Origin: Caulobacter vibrioides OR37
GTDB lineage: Bacteria; Pseudomonadota; Alphaproteobacteria; Caulobacterales; Caulobacteraceae
Length of the DNA stretch: 64,000 nt
NCBI RefSeq assembly: GCF_000372645.1
Contig: NZ_APMP01000009.1
Span: 1-64,000 of the forward strand
Direction of reading: 5' to 3'
A model generated the notes under the pieces. The model was not told the DNA's origin, ran no database searches, and worked only from the letters and a program-made list of their open reading frames with translations. How positions within the stretch are numbered: position 1 is the stretch's first letter; each line of letters begins with the position of its first letter. Below are positions 34,778-43,848 of this stretch, piece after piece. A program made the position numbers and the translations under genes.

Positions 34778-35957
34778 TCGCCTGAAGGCCCAGATCGCCC
34801 AGGACGGGCCGATCGGCGTCCCCGAGTTCTTCACCCGCTGCCTGCACGACCCGCGCGACGGCTACTACGCGACCCGCCCCGAACTGGGCGCTGGAGGCGA
34901 CTTCATCACCGCCCCGCTGGTCAGCCAGATGTTCGGCGAGTTGATTGGCCTGTGGGCGATCGAGACCTGGATCCGCATGGGTCGCCCCGCGCCGTTCCGC
35001 CTGGTCGAGATGGGTCCCGGCGACGGCGCGCTGATGAGCGACCTGCTGCGCGCCGCGCGCGTGGCGCCGGACTTCCTCGCGGCGTCCGACCTTTGGCTGG
35101 TCGAGGTGTCGGCGCCGCTGCGCGCCCAACAGAAGGCCCGGCTGGGAGACACGCCCCGCTGGGTCGACCGGCTGGACGAAGTCCCGGCCGGCGCGCCGAT
35201 GATCCTGGTCGCCAACGAGCTGCTGGACTGCCTGCCGGCGCGGCAGTTCGTCCGAACGAAAGACGGCTGGGCCGAGCGGGTGATCGGACTGGGCGACAAG
35301 GGAGAGCTGGCGTTTGGGCTTAGAAGTTTGGGTAAATCCCTCCCCCTTGATGGGGGAGGGGCAGGGGTGGGGGTGACTGCGGCGGTGGGGGTGACCGCGG
35401 CGGTTGATGATGAACGCCGTCGCCAAGCCGCCAACGCCGAGATCACCCCCATCCCCTACCCTTCCCCCATCAAGGGGGAAGGGGGCTTTTCGATCGGCGC
35501 CGTCGTCGAATCCTCGCCCGCCCAGGCGGCCCTCGCCTCCGACATCGCTCATCGCCTCGTCGCCGACGGTGGCGCGGCGCTGCTGATCGACTATGGCCGC
35601 GACGCCCCGGAAGCCGGCGACACCCTGCAGGCCGTGCGCGACCACCAGAAGGTCGATCCGCTGACGACGGCGGGCCTGGCCGACCTGACCGTCTGGGCCG
35701 ACTTTCCCTCGGTCATCGCCGCCGCGCGGGAAACCGGGGCCAAGGCCGGACCGATCCTGAGCCAGGCCCAGTTCCTGCTGGCGCTGGGAATCCTCGACCG
35801 CGCCGAGGCCCTAGCGGCGCGACAGCCCGAGAAGACCGACCAGATCGGAAGACAGCTTGATCGCCTGCTCGGCGAGGCGCAGATGGGGAGCCTGTTCAAG
35901 GTCGCGTGCCTCGCCGCGCCCGGCCTTTCGCCCCCCCTCTTCGAGGACGCGACATGA
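34764..35957 (+). CDS. SAM-dependent methyltransferase, MidA/NDUFAF7 family, with in-frame palindromic repeat
   Basis: A 397-residue class I methyltransferase related to NDUFAF7 (which methylates an Arg of complex I) and MidA. The SAM motif EMGPGDGALM and the family signatures GGDFITAPLVSQMFGELIG, WVDRLDEVPAGAPMILVANELLDCLPARQF and LLIDYGRDAP are clear. Residues about 192-241 are an unusual Gly/Thr/Ala-rich insert (SLPLDGGGAGVGVTAAVGVT...ITPIPYPSPIKGEGG) encoded by an inverted repeat (35338-35485). The frame stays open, so the protein is probably made with the extra segment. Confidence 0.9.
   Translation: MSLLDRLKAQIAQDGPIGVPEFFTRCLHDPRDGYYATRPELGAGGDFITAPLVSQMFGELIGLWAIETWIRMGRPAPFRLVEMGPGDGALMSDLLRAARVAPDFLAASDLWLVEVSAPLRAQQKARLGDTPRWVDRLDEVPAGAPMILVANELLDCLPARQFVRTKDGWAERVIGLGDKGELAFGLRSLGKSLPLDGGGAGVGVTAAVGVTAAVDDERRRQAANAEITPIPYPSPIKGEGGFSIGAVVESSPAQAALASDIAHRLVADGGAALLIDYGRDAPEAGDTLQAVRDHQKVDPLTTAGLADLTVWADFPSVIAAARETGAKAGPILSQAQFLLALGILDRAEALAARQPEKTDQIGRQLDRLLGEAQMGSLFKVACLAAPGLSPPLFEDAT
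35338..35485. repeat. Inverted repeat inserted inside the midA-like gene
   Basis: Left arm: ccctcccccttgatggggga...gggggtga (35338-35376). Right arm: its near-exact inverse (35443-35485). Both contain CCCTTGATGGGGG hairpins. The right arm read in reverse is almost identical to 42605-42647, proving it is one dispersed family. The element is in frame. Confidence 0.88.
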
Positions 35958-36742
35958 TCCACAAGTCCGACCTGCCGACCGTCCAGTCGCCGCTGCTGTC
36001 CAGCCTGCCCGGCGTCAAGCACGCCTTCTTCACGCGCCAGGGCGGCGTGTCGAAGGGCATCTATGACAGCCTGAACGTCGGGCGCGGCAGCAAGGACGAC
36101 CCGGCCGACGTCGTCGAGAACCGCGCCCGCGCCGCGCGCTGGTTCGGCGGCGCGCCGGAAGACCTCAACACCTGCTACCAGATCCACTCGACCATCGCGA
36201 TCACCGCCGACGGCTCGTGGGGCGATGTCCGTCCCGAGGGCGACGCCGTGGTCAGCAAGACGCCCGGCGTGATCTGCGGCGCCCTGGCCGCCGACTGCGC
36301 GCCGGTCCTGCTGGTCGATCCCGAGGCCCGGGTCGTGGCCGCCGCCCACGCCGGCTGGCGGGGCGCGCTGGACGGCGTGGTCCAGGCCGCCGTCGACCGC
36401 ATGGTGACGCTGGGCGCGCGACCGGATCGCATCACCGGCGTCGTCGGCCCCTGCATCGGCCCGAAGTCCTACGAGGTGGGACTGGAGTTCCTGCAGAGGT
36501 TCGAAGCCGACTGCCCGGGCTCGGGCCGGTTCTTCAACCCCGGTGTTTCCGACGACAAGCGCTTCTTCGACCTGCCCGCCTTCGTGCTGGACCGCCTGGC
36601 GACCGCCGGCGTCGAGCGCCGCGAGTGGGTGGGCCGCGACACCCGCGCCGAGGAGGATTGGTTCTTCTCCAACCGCCGCGCCTTCCTGAACAACGAGGGC
36701 GATTACGGCCGCCTGCTGTCGGCGATCATGCTGGAGGCGTGA
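35954..36742 (+). CDS. pgeF: Multicopper polyphenol oxidase-fold protein (PgeF/YfiH, DUF152)
   Basis: A 262-residue protein of the PgeF/YfiH family: peptidoglycan-editing factor, with purine nucleoside phosphorylase and adenosine deaminase activities in related enzymes. The family marks are FFTRQGGVSKGIYDSLNVG, the copper/zinc ligands in QIHS, ADCAPVLL and AAHAGWRG, and the VGPCIGPKSYEVG segment. It is coupled to the midA-like gene by ATGA. The lgt-midA-pgeF order is a recognised alphaproteobacterial arrangement. Confidence 0.9.
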   Translation: MIHKSDLPTVQSPLLSSLPGVKHAFFTRQGGVSKGIYDSLNVGRGSKDDPADVVENRARAARWFGGAPEDLNTCYQIHSTIAITADGSWGDVRPEGDAVVSKTPGVICGALAADCAPVLLVDPEARVVAAAHAGWRGALDGVVQAAVDRMVTLGARPDRITGVVGPCIGPKSYEVGLEFLQRFEADCPGSGRFFNPGVSDDKRFFDLPAFVLDRLATAGVERREWVGRDTRAEEDWFFSNRRAFLNNEGDYGRLLSAIMLEA

Positions 36743-36860
36743 GGCGCCCGAACCACGACGGCAAAGCTCCGCACACGGAAGCGGATGTTAACGCTTGCCC
36801 CGGGGGCGATCGCTGCTAGAAGGCCCCGCATCGGCCGCCCCCACATTCCGAGCGATCCCC

Positions 36861-37799
36861 ATGAAGCTGCTGTCCGGCAACTCGAACCGCCCTCTGTCCC
36901 AGGCGATCGCGGAATATCTCGACATGCCGCTGACCCGCGCCCAGGTGCGCCGGTTCGCCGACCTCGAGGTGTTCGTCACCATCGACGAGAACGTGCGGGG
37001 CGAGGACGTCTTCGTCATCCAGTCGACCAGCTATCCGGCCAACGACAACCTGATGGAGCTCCTGATCTGCATCGACGCCCTCAAGCGCGCGTCGGGCAAG
37101 CGGATCACCGCCGTGCTGCCCTATTTCGGCTATGCCCGCCAGGACCGTAAGACCGGCGGCCGCACGCCGATCTCGGCCAAGCTGGTCGCCAACCTGATCA
37201 CCCGCTCGGGCGCCGACCGCGTCCTGACCATGGACCTGCACGCCGGCCAGATCCAAGGCTTCTTCGACATTCCGACCGACAACCTCCTGCCCTCGCGGCT
37301 GATGGCCGAAGACATCCGCAAGCACTATCCGATGGGCGACGACCTGATGGTCGTGTCGCCGGACGTCGGCGGCGTGGTTCGCGCGCGCGCCCTGGCCAAG
37401 CGGCTGGACGACGCCGATCTGGCCATCGTCGACAAGCGCCGCTCGGGTCCGGGCCAGTCTGAGGTCATGAACATCATCGGCGACGTCAAGGATCGTCGCT
37501 GCATCCTGTTCGACGACATCGCCGACTCGGCCGGCACCCTGTGCAACGCCGCCCAGGCCCTGATGAGCCACGGCGCCACCTCGGTCAGCGCCTACATCAC
37601 CCACGGCGTGCTGTCGGGCGCGGCGGTCGACCGCGTGGCCAATTCGGTCCTGACCGAGCTGGTGGTCACCGACTCGATCGAGGCCTCGGATCCGGCCAAG
37701 GCCTGTCCGAAGATCCGCTACGTCTCGTGCGCCCCGCTGATCGGCGAGGCCATCCGCCGGATCGCCAACGAAGAATCGGTGTCGAAGCTGTTCGACTAA
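36861..37799 (+). CDS. prs: Ribose-phosphate pyrophosphokinase
   Basis: A 312-residue PRPP synthetase feeding purine, pyrimidine, His, Trp and NAD synthesis. The [19 protein letters not shown] start, RIT...[25 protein letters not shown], the divalent-metal site [34 protein letters not shown] and the PRPP-binding [14 protein letters not shown] are all present. The ATG at 36861 fits the family start; an upstream extension runs into the leader. It is followed by a stem-loop without a T run (37803-37827). Confidence 0.97.
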   Translation: MKLLSGNSNRPLSQAIAEYLDMPLTRAQVRRFADLEVFVTIDENVRGEDVFVIQSTSYPANDNLMELLICIDALKRASGKRITAVLPYFGYARQDRKTGGRTPISAKLVANLITRSGADRVLTMDLHAGQIQGFFDIPTDNLLPSRLMAEDIRKHYPMGDDLMVVSPDVGGVVRARALAKRLDDADLAIVDKRRSGPGQSEVMNIIGDVKDRRCILFDDIADSAGTLCNAAQALMSHGATSVSAYITHGVLSGAAVDRVANSVLTELVVTDSIEASDPAKACPKIRYVSCAPLIGEAIRRIANEESVSKLFD

Positions 37800-37931
37800 C
37801 CCGGAGGGGCGAGCCTCTCGCCCCTCCCACGGCCACGCTTGTAAAAGTTTGGTTAACGAGGCGACAGTCACATTGTCGTCCGCCCGGGCTGCTATGCGCG
37901 CCGCCGAAGTCTTGATGGGAAATTCACCACC

Positions 37932-38999
37932 ATGCGTTCCTTCTCGCGTACACGGATCGTCCTGACGACGACCGCCGTGGCGCTCGCCGCGTTGGTCGCG
38001 GCCTGTAGCTCCCCGCCGCCGCCCGCGCCGCCGCCCGTCGTGCAGGCCCCGCCGCCCCCGCCGCCGATCACCCTGTCGACCAGCCTGGTCGAGCGCGCCA
38101 GCGCGTTCCGGGGCTATATGACGCGCGCCGCCGCGGTGTCGTCGACCTTCCAGAACGGCGACCAGATCCAGGCGTCGCTGAAGGTCGGCGCGGCCTACGA
38201 GCCCAAGTCGTTCCTGAACGGCGCGGTGGCCTACGCCGCCGTGCTGGCGCTGCAGGACCCGACCTTCGTGTCGTCCGTGCGCGAGGTCGCGGCCAACGCG
38301 GCCCAGCGCCAGCAGATGATCGCCAACATCTTCTCCAACCCCTCCTACGCCACGGTGTTCAAGGGTTCGGACAGCGCCGCGGGCCTGATCATCGACACGA
38401 TCGGCAATGACGGCCTGAAGGTCTACATGGCCGGCAAGGCCGTGAAGCAGTCGGCCTATGACGTCCAGAAGGCCAGCTGGTCCAAGAGCTTCGTCGTCGA
38501 CCGCGACGGCCGCTTGGCCTCGGCCAAGACGCTGTCGAACACGCCGGCCCTGGCCGAGAGCGCCGACGTGGCGGTGCTGCAAAGCGCCTCGACCGGCGGC
38601 CAGTCACTGGGCCTGACCCCGCGCACGGCGCCCGCCCCCTACCAGCCTGTGGTGATCCGCGGCCTGGCCGTCGCGGCCCTGGCGGCCCTCGGCGCGGCCG
38701 GCGACGACAACCTGACCTCGATCGACGCGCTCAGCAACGATCCGGGGACGTCCAACTGCCTGTCCATGGCCAAGCTGAACCTCTACCAGTGCCTGGCGGT
38801 GGCCAAGCCGCACTACGAGGACATCTTCTGCCTGGGCCAGCACATCCTGATGGATACCGGCGCCTGCATGGTCAAGGCCGCCGGCGCCAGCCTGCCGCCC
38901 GAGCCCCCGCCGCCGCCCAAGCCCGAGCCGGTCTCGACCAAGAAGAAGGTCGCGGCCAAGAAGGGTTCGGCCAAGAAGCCGGCCGCCAAGAAGAGCTGA
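37932..38999 (+). CDS. Lipoprotein of unknown function with Pro-rich and Lys-rich ends
   Basis: A 355-residue protein. The signal peptide ends in the lipobox LVAACSS, so Lgt would modify Cys25. A Pro-rich stretch (PPPPAPPPVVQAPPPPPP) follows, then a globular domain of about 270 residues with DKLK-type helices, four Cys (SNCLSMAKLNLYQCL, DIFCLGQ, GACMVK) and a Lys/Ala-rich tail (STKKKVAAKKGSAKKPAAKKS). The family is not recognised. The Pro and Lys/Ala ends look like a wall-spanning and peptidoglycan- or DNA-binding arrangement, but this is inference. Confidence 0.75.
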   Translation: MRSFSRTRIVLTTTAVALAALVAACSSPPPPAPPPVVQAPPPPPPITLSTSLVERASAFRGYMTRAAAVSSTFQNGDQIQASLKVGAAYEPKSFLNGAVAYAAVLALQDPTFVSSVREVAANAAQRQQMIANIFSNPSYATVFKGSDSAAGLIIDTIGNDGLKVYMAGKAVKQSAYDVQKASWSKSFVVDRDGRLASAKTLSNTPALAESADVAVLQSASTGGQSLGLTPRTAPAPYQPVVIRGLAVAALAALGAAGDDNLTSIDALSNDPGTSNCLSMAKLNLYQCLAVAKPHYEDIFCLGQHILMDTGACMVKAAGASLPPEPPPPPKPEPVSTKKKVAAKKGSAKKPAAKKS

Positions 39000-39021
39000 T
39001 TTTCCTCCCGATACGCGCGAA

Positions 39022-39053
39022 GGGGCCGGGCGATTGCGTCGCCCGGACCTTTT
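39022..39053 (+). terminator. Intrinsic terminator after the lipoprotein gene
   Basis: CCGGGCGA (39026-39033) pairs with TCGCCCGG (39039-39046), flanked by AGG/CCT pairing, followed by a T run (ttttg). Confidence 0.78.
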
Positions 39054-39155
39054 GTGTATGTAGCGCGACCCCAAAACGACCGGGCGAGCGTGGCGATACG
39101 GCCATAGGCGTCAGGTCACAGACGAGAGCATCCGGCTCTCGAGAAAGACAGCCTC

Positions 39156-39755
39156 ATGGCCGAGATCATTCTGAACGTTGAAGTCCGCGACGGCGCCGGC
39201 ACCGGCAACGCGCGCGCCACCCGCCGCGAAGGCAAGGTCCCCGGCGTCCTGTACGGCGGCGGCAAGGCCCCGGTGAACATCGCCGTGCGCGCCAACGAAT
39301 TCCGCAAGTCGCTGTACACCGGCAAGCTGCTGGGCCACCTGGTCACCCTGCAACACGGCGACGAGAAGCAGTCGGTCATCGCCAAGGCAATCCAGTTCCA
39401 CCCGGTCACCGACGAGCCGATCCACTTCGACCTGTACCGCGTCGACGAGCACCAGCTGATCAAGATCGAAGTGCCGGTTCACTTCAAGAACCAGGACATC
39501 TCGGTCGGCATGAAGAAGGGCGGCTCGCTGGAAGTGATCCGTCACACCGTCGAACTGGCCTGCCCGGCCGACAAGATCCCCGAAGAGCTGGTCATCGACC
39601 TGGCCTCGCACGACATCGGCGACACCATCCGCATCTCGGAAGTGAAGCTGCCGGAAGGCGTGAAGCCGGCCGTGGACCGCGACTTCGTGATCGCGACCCT
39701 GAAGGCCTCGTCGGCCGCCCAGTCGGACGCCGGCGACACCACCGTCGAAGGCTAA
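39156..39755 (+). CDS. rplY: 50S ribosomal protein L25/general stress protein Ctc
   Basis: A 199-residue 5S-rRNA-binding protein of the long Ctc type. The N-terminal domain (EVRDGAGTGNARATRREGKVPGVLYGGGKAPVNIAV) and the C-terminal beta domain (EVPVHFKNQDISVGMKKGGSLEVIRHTVELACP, LPEGVKPAVDRDFVIATL) are both present. It is monocistronic, with a terminator before and after. L25 stabilises the central protuberance and is often stress-induced. The pairing with pth downstream is typical in Proteobacteria. Confidence 0.96.
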   Translation: MAEIILNVEVRDGAGTGNARATRREGKVPGVLYGGGKAPVNIAVRANEFRKSLYTGKLLGHLVTLQHGDEKQSVIAKAIQFHPVTDEPIHFDLYRVDEHQLIKIEVPVHFKNQDISVGMKKGGSLEVIRHTVELACPADKIPEELVIDLASHDIGDTIRISEVKLPEGVKPAVDRDFVIATLKASSAAQSDAGDTTVEG

Positions 39756-39788
39756 TCCGCTCGGTCTTCGGATCGACCTGTTTTAGAG

Positions 39789-39817
39789 ACGGGCGGGCCT
39801 TCGGGTCCGCCCGTTTT
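39789..39817 (+). terminator. UUCG-capped intrinsic terminator of rplY
   Basis: ACGGGCGGGCC pairs with GGTCCGCCCGT around a TTCG tetraloop, then tttt. It is a very stable stem, 34 bases after the rplY stop. Confidence 0.93.
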
Positions 39818-39843
39818 CGTTTGTCCCCCTTGAGACCCTCGCG

Positions 39844-40464
39844 ATGCTGATCCTCGCCGGCCTGGGCAATCCCGAGCCCAAGTACGAGAAGAACCGCCAC
39901 AACGTCGGCTTCATGGCCGTCGACGCGCTGGCGCGAAAGTGGGGGACCGCCCCGTGGCGCGCCCGCTTCCAGGGCCTGGCCTGCGAGGGGCAGGTCACGA
40001 CGCCCGACGGGCCGGTCAAGCTGCTGCTGCTCAAGCCCAAGACCTATTACAACGAAAGCGGCCGCGCCGTGGGCGAGGCCATGAAGTTCTTCAAGCTGAC
40101 CCCCGCCGACGTCATCGTCTTCCATGACGAGATCGACATGGCGCCTGGGCGCTTCCGGATGAAGGCGGGCGGCGGGGCGGCCGGCAACAACGGCATCCGC
40201 TCGGTGACCAGCCAAGTCGGCGACGCCTTCCGCCGAGGCCGCATCGGCGTGGGCCACCCCGGCCACAAGGACGCGGTGATGCACTATGTGCTGGGCGACT
40301 TCCACAAGGTCGAGCACCAGTGGCTGGACCCGATGCTGGACGCCATCGCCGACGCCCTGCCCTTCGCCGCCGCCGGCGACGACGATCGCTACCAGGCCGA
40401 GGTCATGCGCCTGGCGCCCGCGCCGAAGGCCGATCCTCGCAAGCCCGGCAAGGCGGACGATTGA
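39844..40464 (+). CDS. pth: Peptidyl-tRNA hydrolase
   Basis: A 206-residue enzyme that frees stalled peptides from tRNA. LAGLGNPEPKYEKNRHNVGFMAVDAL carries the catalytic His19 and the Asn/His of the family. KPKTYYNESGRAVGEAMKFFKLTPADVIVFHDEIDMAPGRFRMKAGGGAAGNNGIRSV is the second signature, with Asp in the HDE motif. The length is normal and the start ATG has no alternative. It follows rplY after a terminator. Confidence 0.96.
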   Translation: MLILAGLGNPEPKYEKNRHNVGFMAVDALARKWGTAPWRARFQGLACEGQVTTPDGPVKLLLLKPKTYYNESGRAVGEAMKFFKLTPADVIVFHDEIDMAPGRFRMKAGGGAAGNNGIRSVTSQVGDAFRRGRIGVGHPGHKDAVMHYVLGDFHKVEHQWLDPMLDAIADALPFAAAGDDDRYQAEVMRLAPAPKADPRKPGKADD

Positions 40465-40516
40465 CGCCGGACGGCGGGCAAGGGAAAGACCGGAGGCCAC
40501 AGTCTAGGGTTCCGAC

Positions 40517-41266
40517 ATGTTCTCGCTTCCGCTACCGCTTCTGGGCCTGTCGTTCCTGATCGCCATCGCCCTGTGCGTCCATGTGGTCCGCACGGGCCAG
40601 CAGATGTACTGGCTGTGGATCATCCTGGCCTTCCAGCCGATCGGCGGGATCGTCTATTTCGTGGCCGTGATCGGCCCGGAGATCTGGGGCGGCAAGACCG
40701 CGCGCAAGGTCGGCCAGGCCGCGCGCAAGGCGCTGGACCCGCAGCGTGAATACCGCGAGGCCGCCCAGGCCGTCGACGACGCCCCGACCGTGGCCAACCG
40801 CGTCCGCCTGGCGGTGGCGGCCACCGAGCTTGGCAAGCACGCCGAGGCCGAGCGCCTCTACGCCGACAGCCTGACGGGCATGTACGCCGACGACGCTCAG
40901 CTGCTGCTGGGCCGCGCCAACGCCCTGATCGAGCTCTCCCGCCCCGCTGAGGCCCTGCCCCTGCTGGAAAAGCTGGGCGAGCAGCCCAACGCCGGGCGCA
41001 CGCCCCACACCATGCTGGCCCTCGGCCGCGTCTATCACGCCCTGGGCCGCGAGGAGCAGGCCGACACCGCCCTGCGCTGGGCCGCCGACCACTATCCCGG
41101 CTTCGAGGGCATCGCCCGCTACGCGGTGTTCCTGGCTCAGACCGGCCGCAAGGACGAGGCCCGCGCGCAGTTGGCCGAGATCGACAAGCGCCTGGCCAAG
41201 ACCCACAGCCACTTCCGCAAGGAAGCCAAGAGCTGGCGCGACTTCGCCGCCCAGGCCGTGGGCTGA
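40517..41266 (+). CDS. Membrane-anchored tetratricopeptide protein
   Basis: A 249-residue protein. Residues 1-55 hold two membrane segments (LLGLSFLIAIALCVHVV and WLWIILAFQPIGGIVYFVAV), which resemble the PLDc_N/DUF-type membrane anchor. TPR-like helices follow: PTVANRVRLAVAATELGKHAEAERLYADSL, AQLLLGRANALIELSRPAEALPLLEKL, PHTMLALGRVYHALGREEQADTALRWAA and GRKDEARAQLAEIDKRL. Its partner is unknown. An M24 peptidase gene follows 26 bases later, on the same strand. Confidence 0.78.
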   Translation: MFSLPLPLLGLSFLIAIALCVHVVRTGQQMYWLWIILAFQPIGGIVYFVAVIGPEIWGGKTARKVGQAARKALDPQREYREAAQAVDDAPTVANRVRLAVAATELGKHAEAERLYADSLTGMYADDAQLLLGRANALIELSRPAEALPLLEKLGEQPNAGRTPHTMLALGRVYHALGREEQADTALRWAADHYPGFEGIARYAVFLAQTGRKDEARAQLAEIDKRLAKTHSHFRKEAKSWRDFAAQAVG

Positions 41267-41292
41267 GCCCGACCGATCCAGAGGGGACCGAC

Positions 41293-42546
41293 ATGACCGC
41301 TCTTCACCCGCTTCGCCGGCGCGAGCTCCTGGCCAGCCTGGGCGCCGGCGCCCTGGCCGCCGCCGTCCCCGCCTGGGCCAGGCCCGACGCCCCCCGGAAG
41401 ATGACCGACGGCGTGGCCCTGATCGGTCCGGCCGAGCGCCAGGCCCGGCTGGAGCGCGCCCAGGCCCTGATGGTGAAGCTCGGCCTCTCGGCCATCGTCA
41501 CCGAGGCCGGCTCGTCGATGGACTATTTCACCGGCGCGCAATGGAGCCGCAGCGAGCGGCCGGTGCTGGCGATCATCCCGCGCGAGGGCCAGGTCGGCAT
41601 GGTCATGCCGAAGTTCGAGGAGCCCTCGATCCGCCAGAGCCTGTCGGTCCCCGCCGAGGTCCGCCCCTGGGAAGAGGACGAGAACGCCTACGCCATCGCC
41701 GCCGGCCTGCTGGCCGACCGCAAGCTGGCCTCGGGAACGATCGGCGTCGAGGAGACGACCCGCGACTTCATCGTCGAGGGCCTGACCCAGGCGCTGCCCT
41801 CGGCCAAGGTGGCGTCGGGGGCGGCGGTGTTCCGGGGCTGCCGGATGATCAAGACGCCGGCCGAGATCGCCCTGATGCAGGTCGCCGCCGACATCACGGT
41901 GGCGGCCCTGCGCCACACCCACGCCAACGTCCGGGCGGGCATGGGCCCCAAGGACATCGCCGCCCTGATGAGCGACTTCACCGTGGCCCAGGGCGCGCGG
42001 GTCAGCTTCAACCTGATCCTGATCGGCGAGGCCAGCGCCTATCCGCACGGCTCGCGCCAGCCCCAGATCGTGGGCGAAGGCCAGGTGGTGCTGATGGACT
42101 GCGGCTGCAATGTCGGCGGCTACGAGTCGGACATCTCGCGCACCTTCGTATTCGGCGAGCCGACCGCCCGCCAGCGCAAGGTCTGGAACGACGTCGCGCG
42201 CGGCCAGCAGGTGGCGTTCGAGGCCGCCCAGATCGGCGCCGAGGCCGGCTCGGTCGACCGCGCCGTCCGCGCCTATTACGAGAGCCTGGGCTGGGGTCCG
42301 CGCTACAAGCTCCCCGGCCTGTCGCACCGCACCGGCCACGGCATCGGCATGGACGGCCACGAGCCGGTGAACTTCGTGATGTCCGAGACGACCCGGCTGG
42401 CGCCCGGCATGTGCTTCTCGGACGAGCCCGGTATCTACATCCCGGACGAATTCGGCGTGCGGCTGGAGGACTGCATCCACCTGACCCCGCAAGGCCCCAA
42501 GTGGTTCAGCGAGCCGCCGAAGTCGCTGGACAAGCCGATGGGGTGA
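41293..42546 (+). CDS. Exported M24-family aminopeptidase (Xaa-Pro-type)
   Basis: A 417-residue metallopeptidase. A Tat-like leader (RRRELLASLGAGALAAAVPAWA) directs export. After the creatinase N-terminal domain (residues ~45-180) the M24 catalytic domain has the metal ligands Asp (VLMDCGCNVGGYESDISRTF), His (GHGIGMDGHE) and Glu (DEPGIYIPDEFGVRLEDC). The ligand series D-D-H-E-E is present, so an active dinuclear enzyme is likely. It cleaves Xaa-Pro dipeptides or N-terminal Xaa from proline peptides, in the periplasm. Confidence 0.92.
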   Translation: MTALHPLRRRELLASLGAGALAAAVPAWARPDAPRKMTDGVALIGPAERQARLERAQALMVKLGLSAIVTEAGSSMDYFTGAQWSRSERPVLAIIPREGQVGMVMPKFEEPSIRQSLSVPAEVRPWEEDENAYAIAAGLLADRKLASGTIGVEETTRDFIVEGLTQALPSAKVASGAAVFRGCRMIKTPAEIALMQVAADITVAALRHTHANVRAGMGPKDIAALMSDFTVAQGARVSFNLILIGEASAYPHGSRQPQIVGEGQVVLMDCGCNVGGYESDISRTFVFGEPTARQRKVWNDVARGQQVAFEAAQIGAEAGSVDRAVRAYYESLGWGPRYKLPGLSHRTGHGIGMDGHEPVNFVMSETTRLAPGMCFSDEPGIYIPDEFGVRLEDCIHLTPQGPKWFSEPPKSLDKPMG

Positions 42547-42604
42547 CGGGCCGGCGCGCGGCGTCTCGACCAGGCCGACATCGCGAGGTTGGGCCTCGTT
42601 CAGC

Positions 42605-42699
42605 CCCCCTTCCCCCTTGATGGGGGAAGGGTTGGGGATGGGGGTGATCCGCTGAGTTCGGGGCCGCGCACGGCTTCCAACGCCGCGTCACCCCCATCC
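42605..42699. repeat. Truncated inverted repeat of the midA-insert family
   Basis: 42605-42647 is almost the exact reverse complement of the right arm of the element within the midA-like gene. Only a short part of the opposite arm survives (tcacccccatcc at 42688-42699). It lies in the 270-base gap before an atypical ORF and the rest of that gap shows no gene. Confidence 0.8.
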
Positions 42700-42815
42700 T
42701 GCTCTCCTCGAGCCCCGCGCCAATCTCGGGAGAGGCCCCTGAACGACTCGCTCCCCGTCGGCATGGCGACATCCGTCCCGATGGCGGCGAGTTCGTCCTC
42801 TGGTAGTCTGCGGCC

Positions 42816-43718
42816 ATGAACGACAAACCCGCTCTCTGGCCCACGATGCGAGCTAACTCGGCGCGACTTTACGTGCTGATAGCGCGCAAAGCGGGTCGCG
42901 CCGTCGTGTTTCGACGAGGGCCGACGAAGCGCACTCTCGTTCTCACTTGGGACCTGAGGACCGACACGCTCGTCCCGGGGCAATGGCTTAAAGGCCGAAT
43001 CTATGAACGCCGCGCCGACTTGTCGCCGGATGGAGAACTACTCGTGTACGCCGCTGCAAAGGGCGGAAGCGAACTTACGAGTTGGGTCGCCGTGTCGCGA
43101 CCGCCGTACCTGACCGCGCTGGCCCTTTGGACCGAAGCCGGCATGTGGGGCGGCGGCCTCTTTGGAAAAGATTGGCGATCGCTCCAACTGAACCTGCTGT
43201 CCTGGGAAGTCGCCGACAAGGACAGGAGCGCTGGCTCGGTGTCTTCGAAACTGCGGGTTTCGAGACTTCATCCCTATCTCGACGAGCTGAGATTATCGCT
43301 CATGCGCCTGCAGCGAGAGGGATGGGATATCACATTAGGCGAACGGAAAAAGCTGCCACGCACCGCGCGCTATGGCTACGTCTTCGATCCGCCCATAGTT
43401 CAAACCAAGGCTCTGCGCGCGGGATGGACGCTCGTCGTCGAGATGCACGCCGCTAATGAGTCGAATGGCAGGCTGTACGTTGAAACCGCTTCCGTGCGAG
43501 GCGCGGACGGCGTGATCAAGGCCCAGCTGGGGCGGGTAGATTGGGCGGATATCGACCTCAAAGGGGATATCATACTCGCGCGTGAAGGATGCTTGAGCCG
43601 GCTCAAAATATCTCAACTGGCCAATGACGCGCCCAGCGAGCCAAGCCTGATCGCAGATCTAAACGATCTGAGCTTTCGGCCCCTTGAAACTCCGGCGAAG
43701 GCATTGCGATGGCCCTGA
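42816..43718 (+). CDS. Conserved hypothetical protein, 300 residues, atypical composition
   Basis: A soluble protein beginning MNDKPALWPTMRANSARLYVLIARKAG. Recognisable segments are KGRIYERRADLSPDGELLVYAAAKGGSELTSWVAVSRPPYLTALALW and GGGLFGKDWRSLQLN. I believe the first recurs in a conserved bacterial family without a known function. The codon use is noticeably less GC-biased than neighbours, with a repeat relic upstream, which suggests lateral gain. The DLSPDGELLVYAAA segment resembles a beta-propeller strand pair. Enzyme motifs are absent. Confidence 0.6.
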   Translation: MNDKPALWPTMRANSARLYVLIARKAGRAVVFRRGPTKRTLVLTWDLRTDTLVPGQWLKGRIYERRADLSPDGELLVYAAAKGGSELTSWVAVSRPPYLTALALWTEAGMWGGGLFGKDWRSLQLNLLSWEVADKDRSAGSVSSKLRVSRLHPYLDELRLSLMRLQREGWDITLGERKKLPRTARYGYVFDPPIVQTKALRAGWTLVVEMHAANESNGRLYVETASVRGADGVIKAQLGRVDWADIDLKGDIILAREGCLSRLKISQLANDAPSEPSLIADLNDLSFRPLETPAKALRWP

Positions 43719-43848
43719 TGGGCTGGTGCGTTTGTTAGCGCCAGTGGCCGCTTCGTCCGACAATCACCCAAGTCGGACTATCGTCACTTCCCTTTACGGC
43801 GATCCGCCAACCGACAGGCGAAAAAGGTCGCCCAAGACAGCGCGCCCC

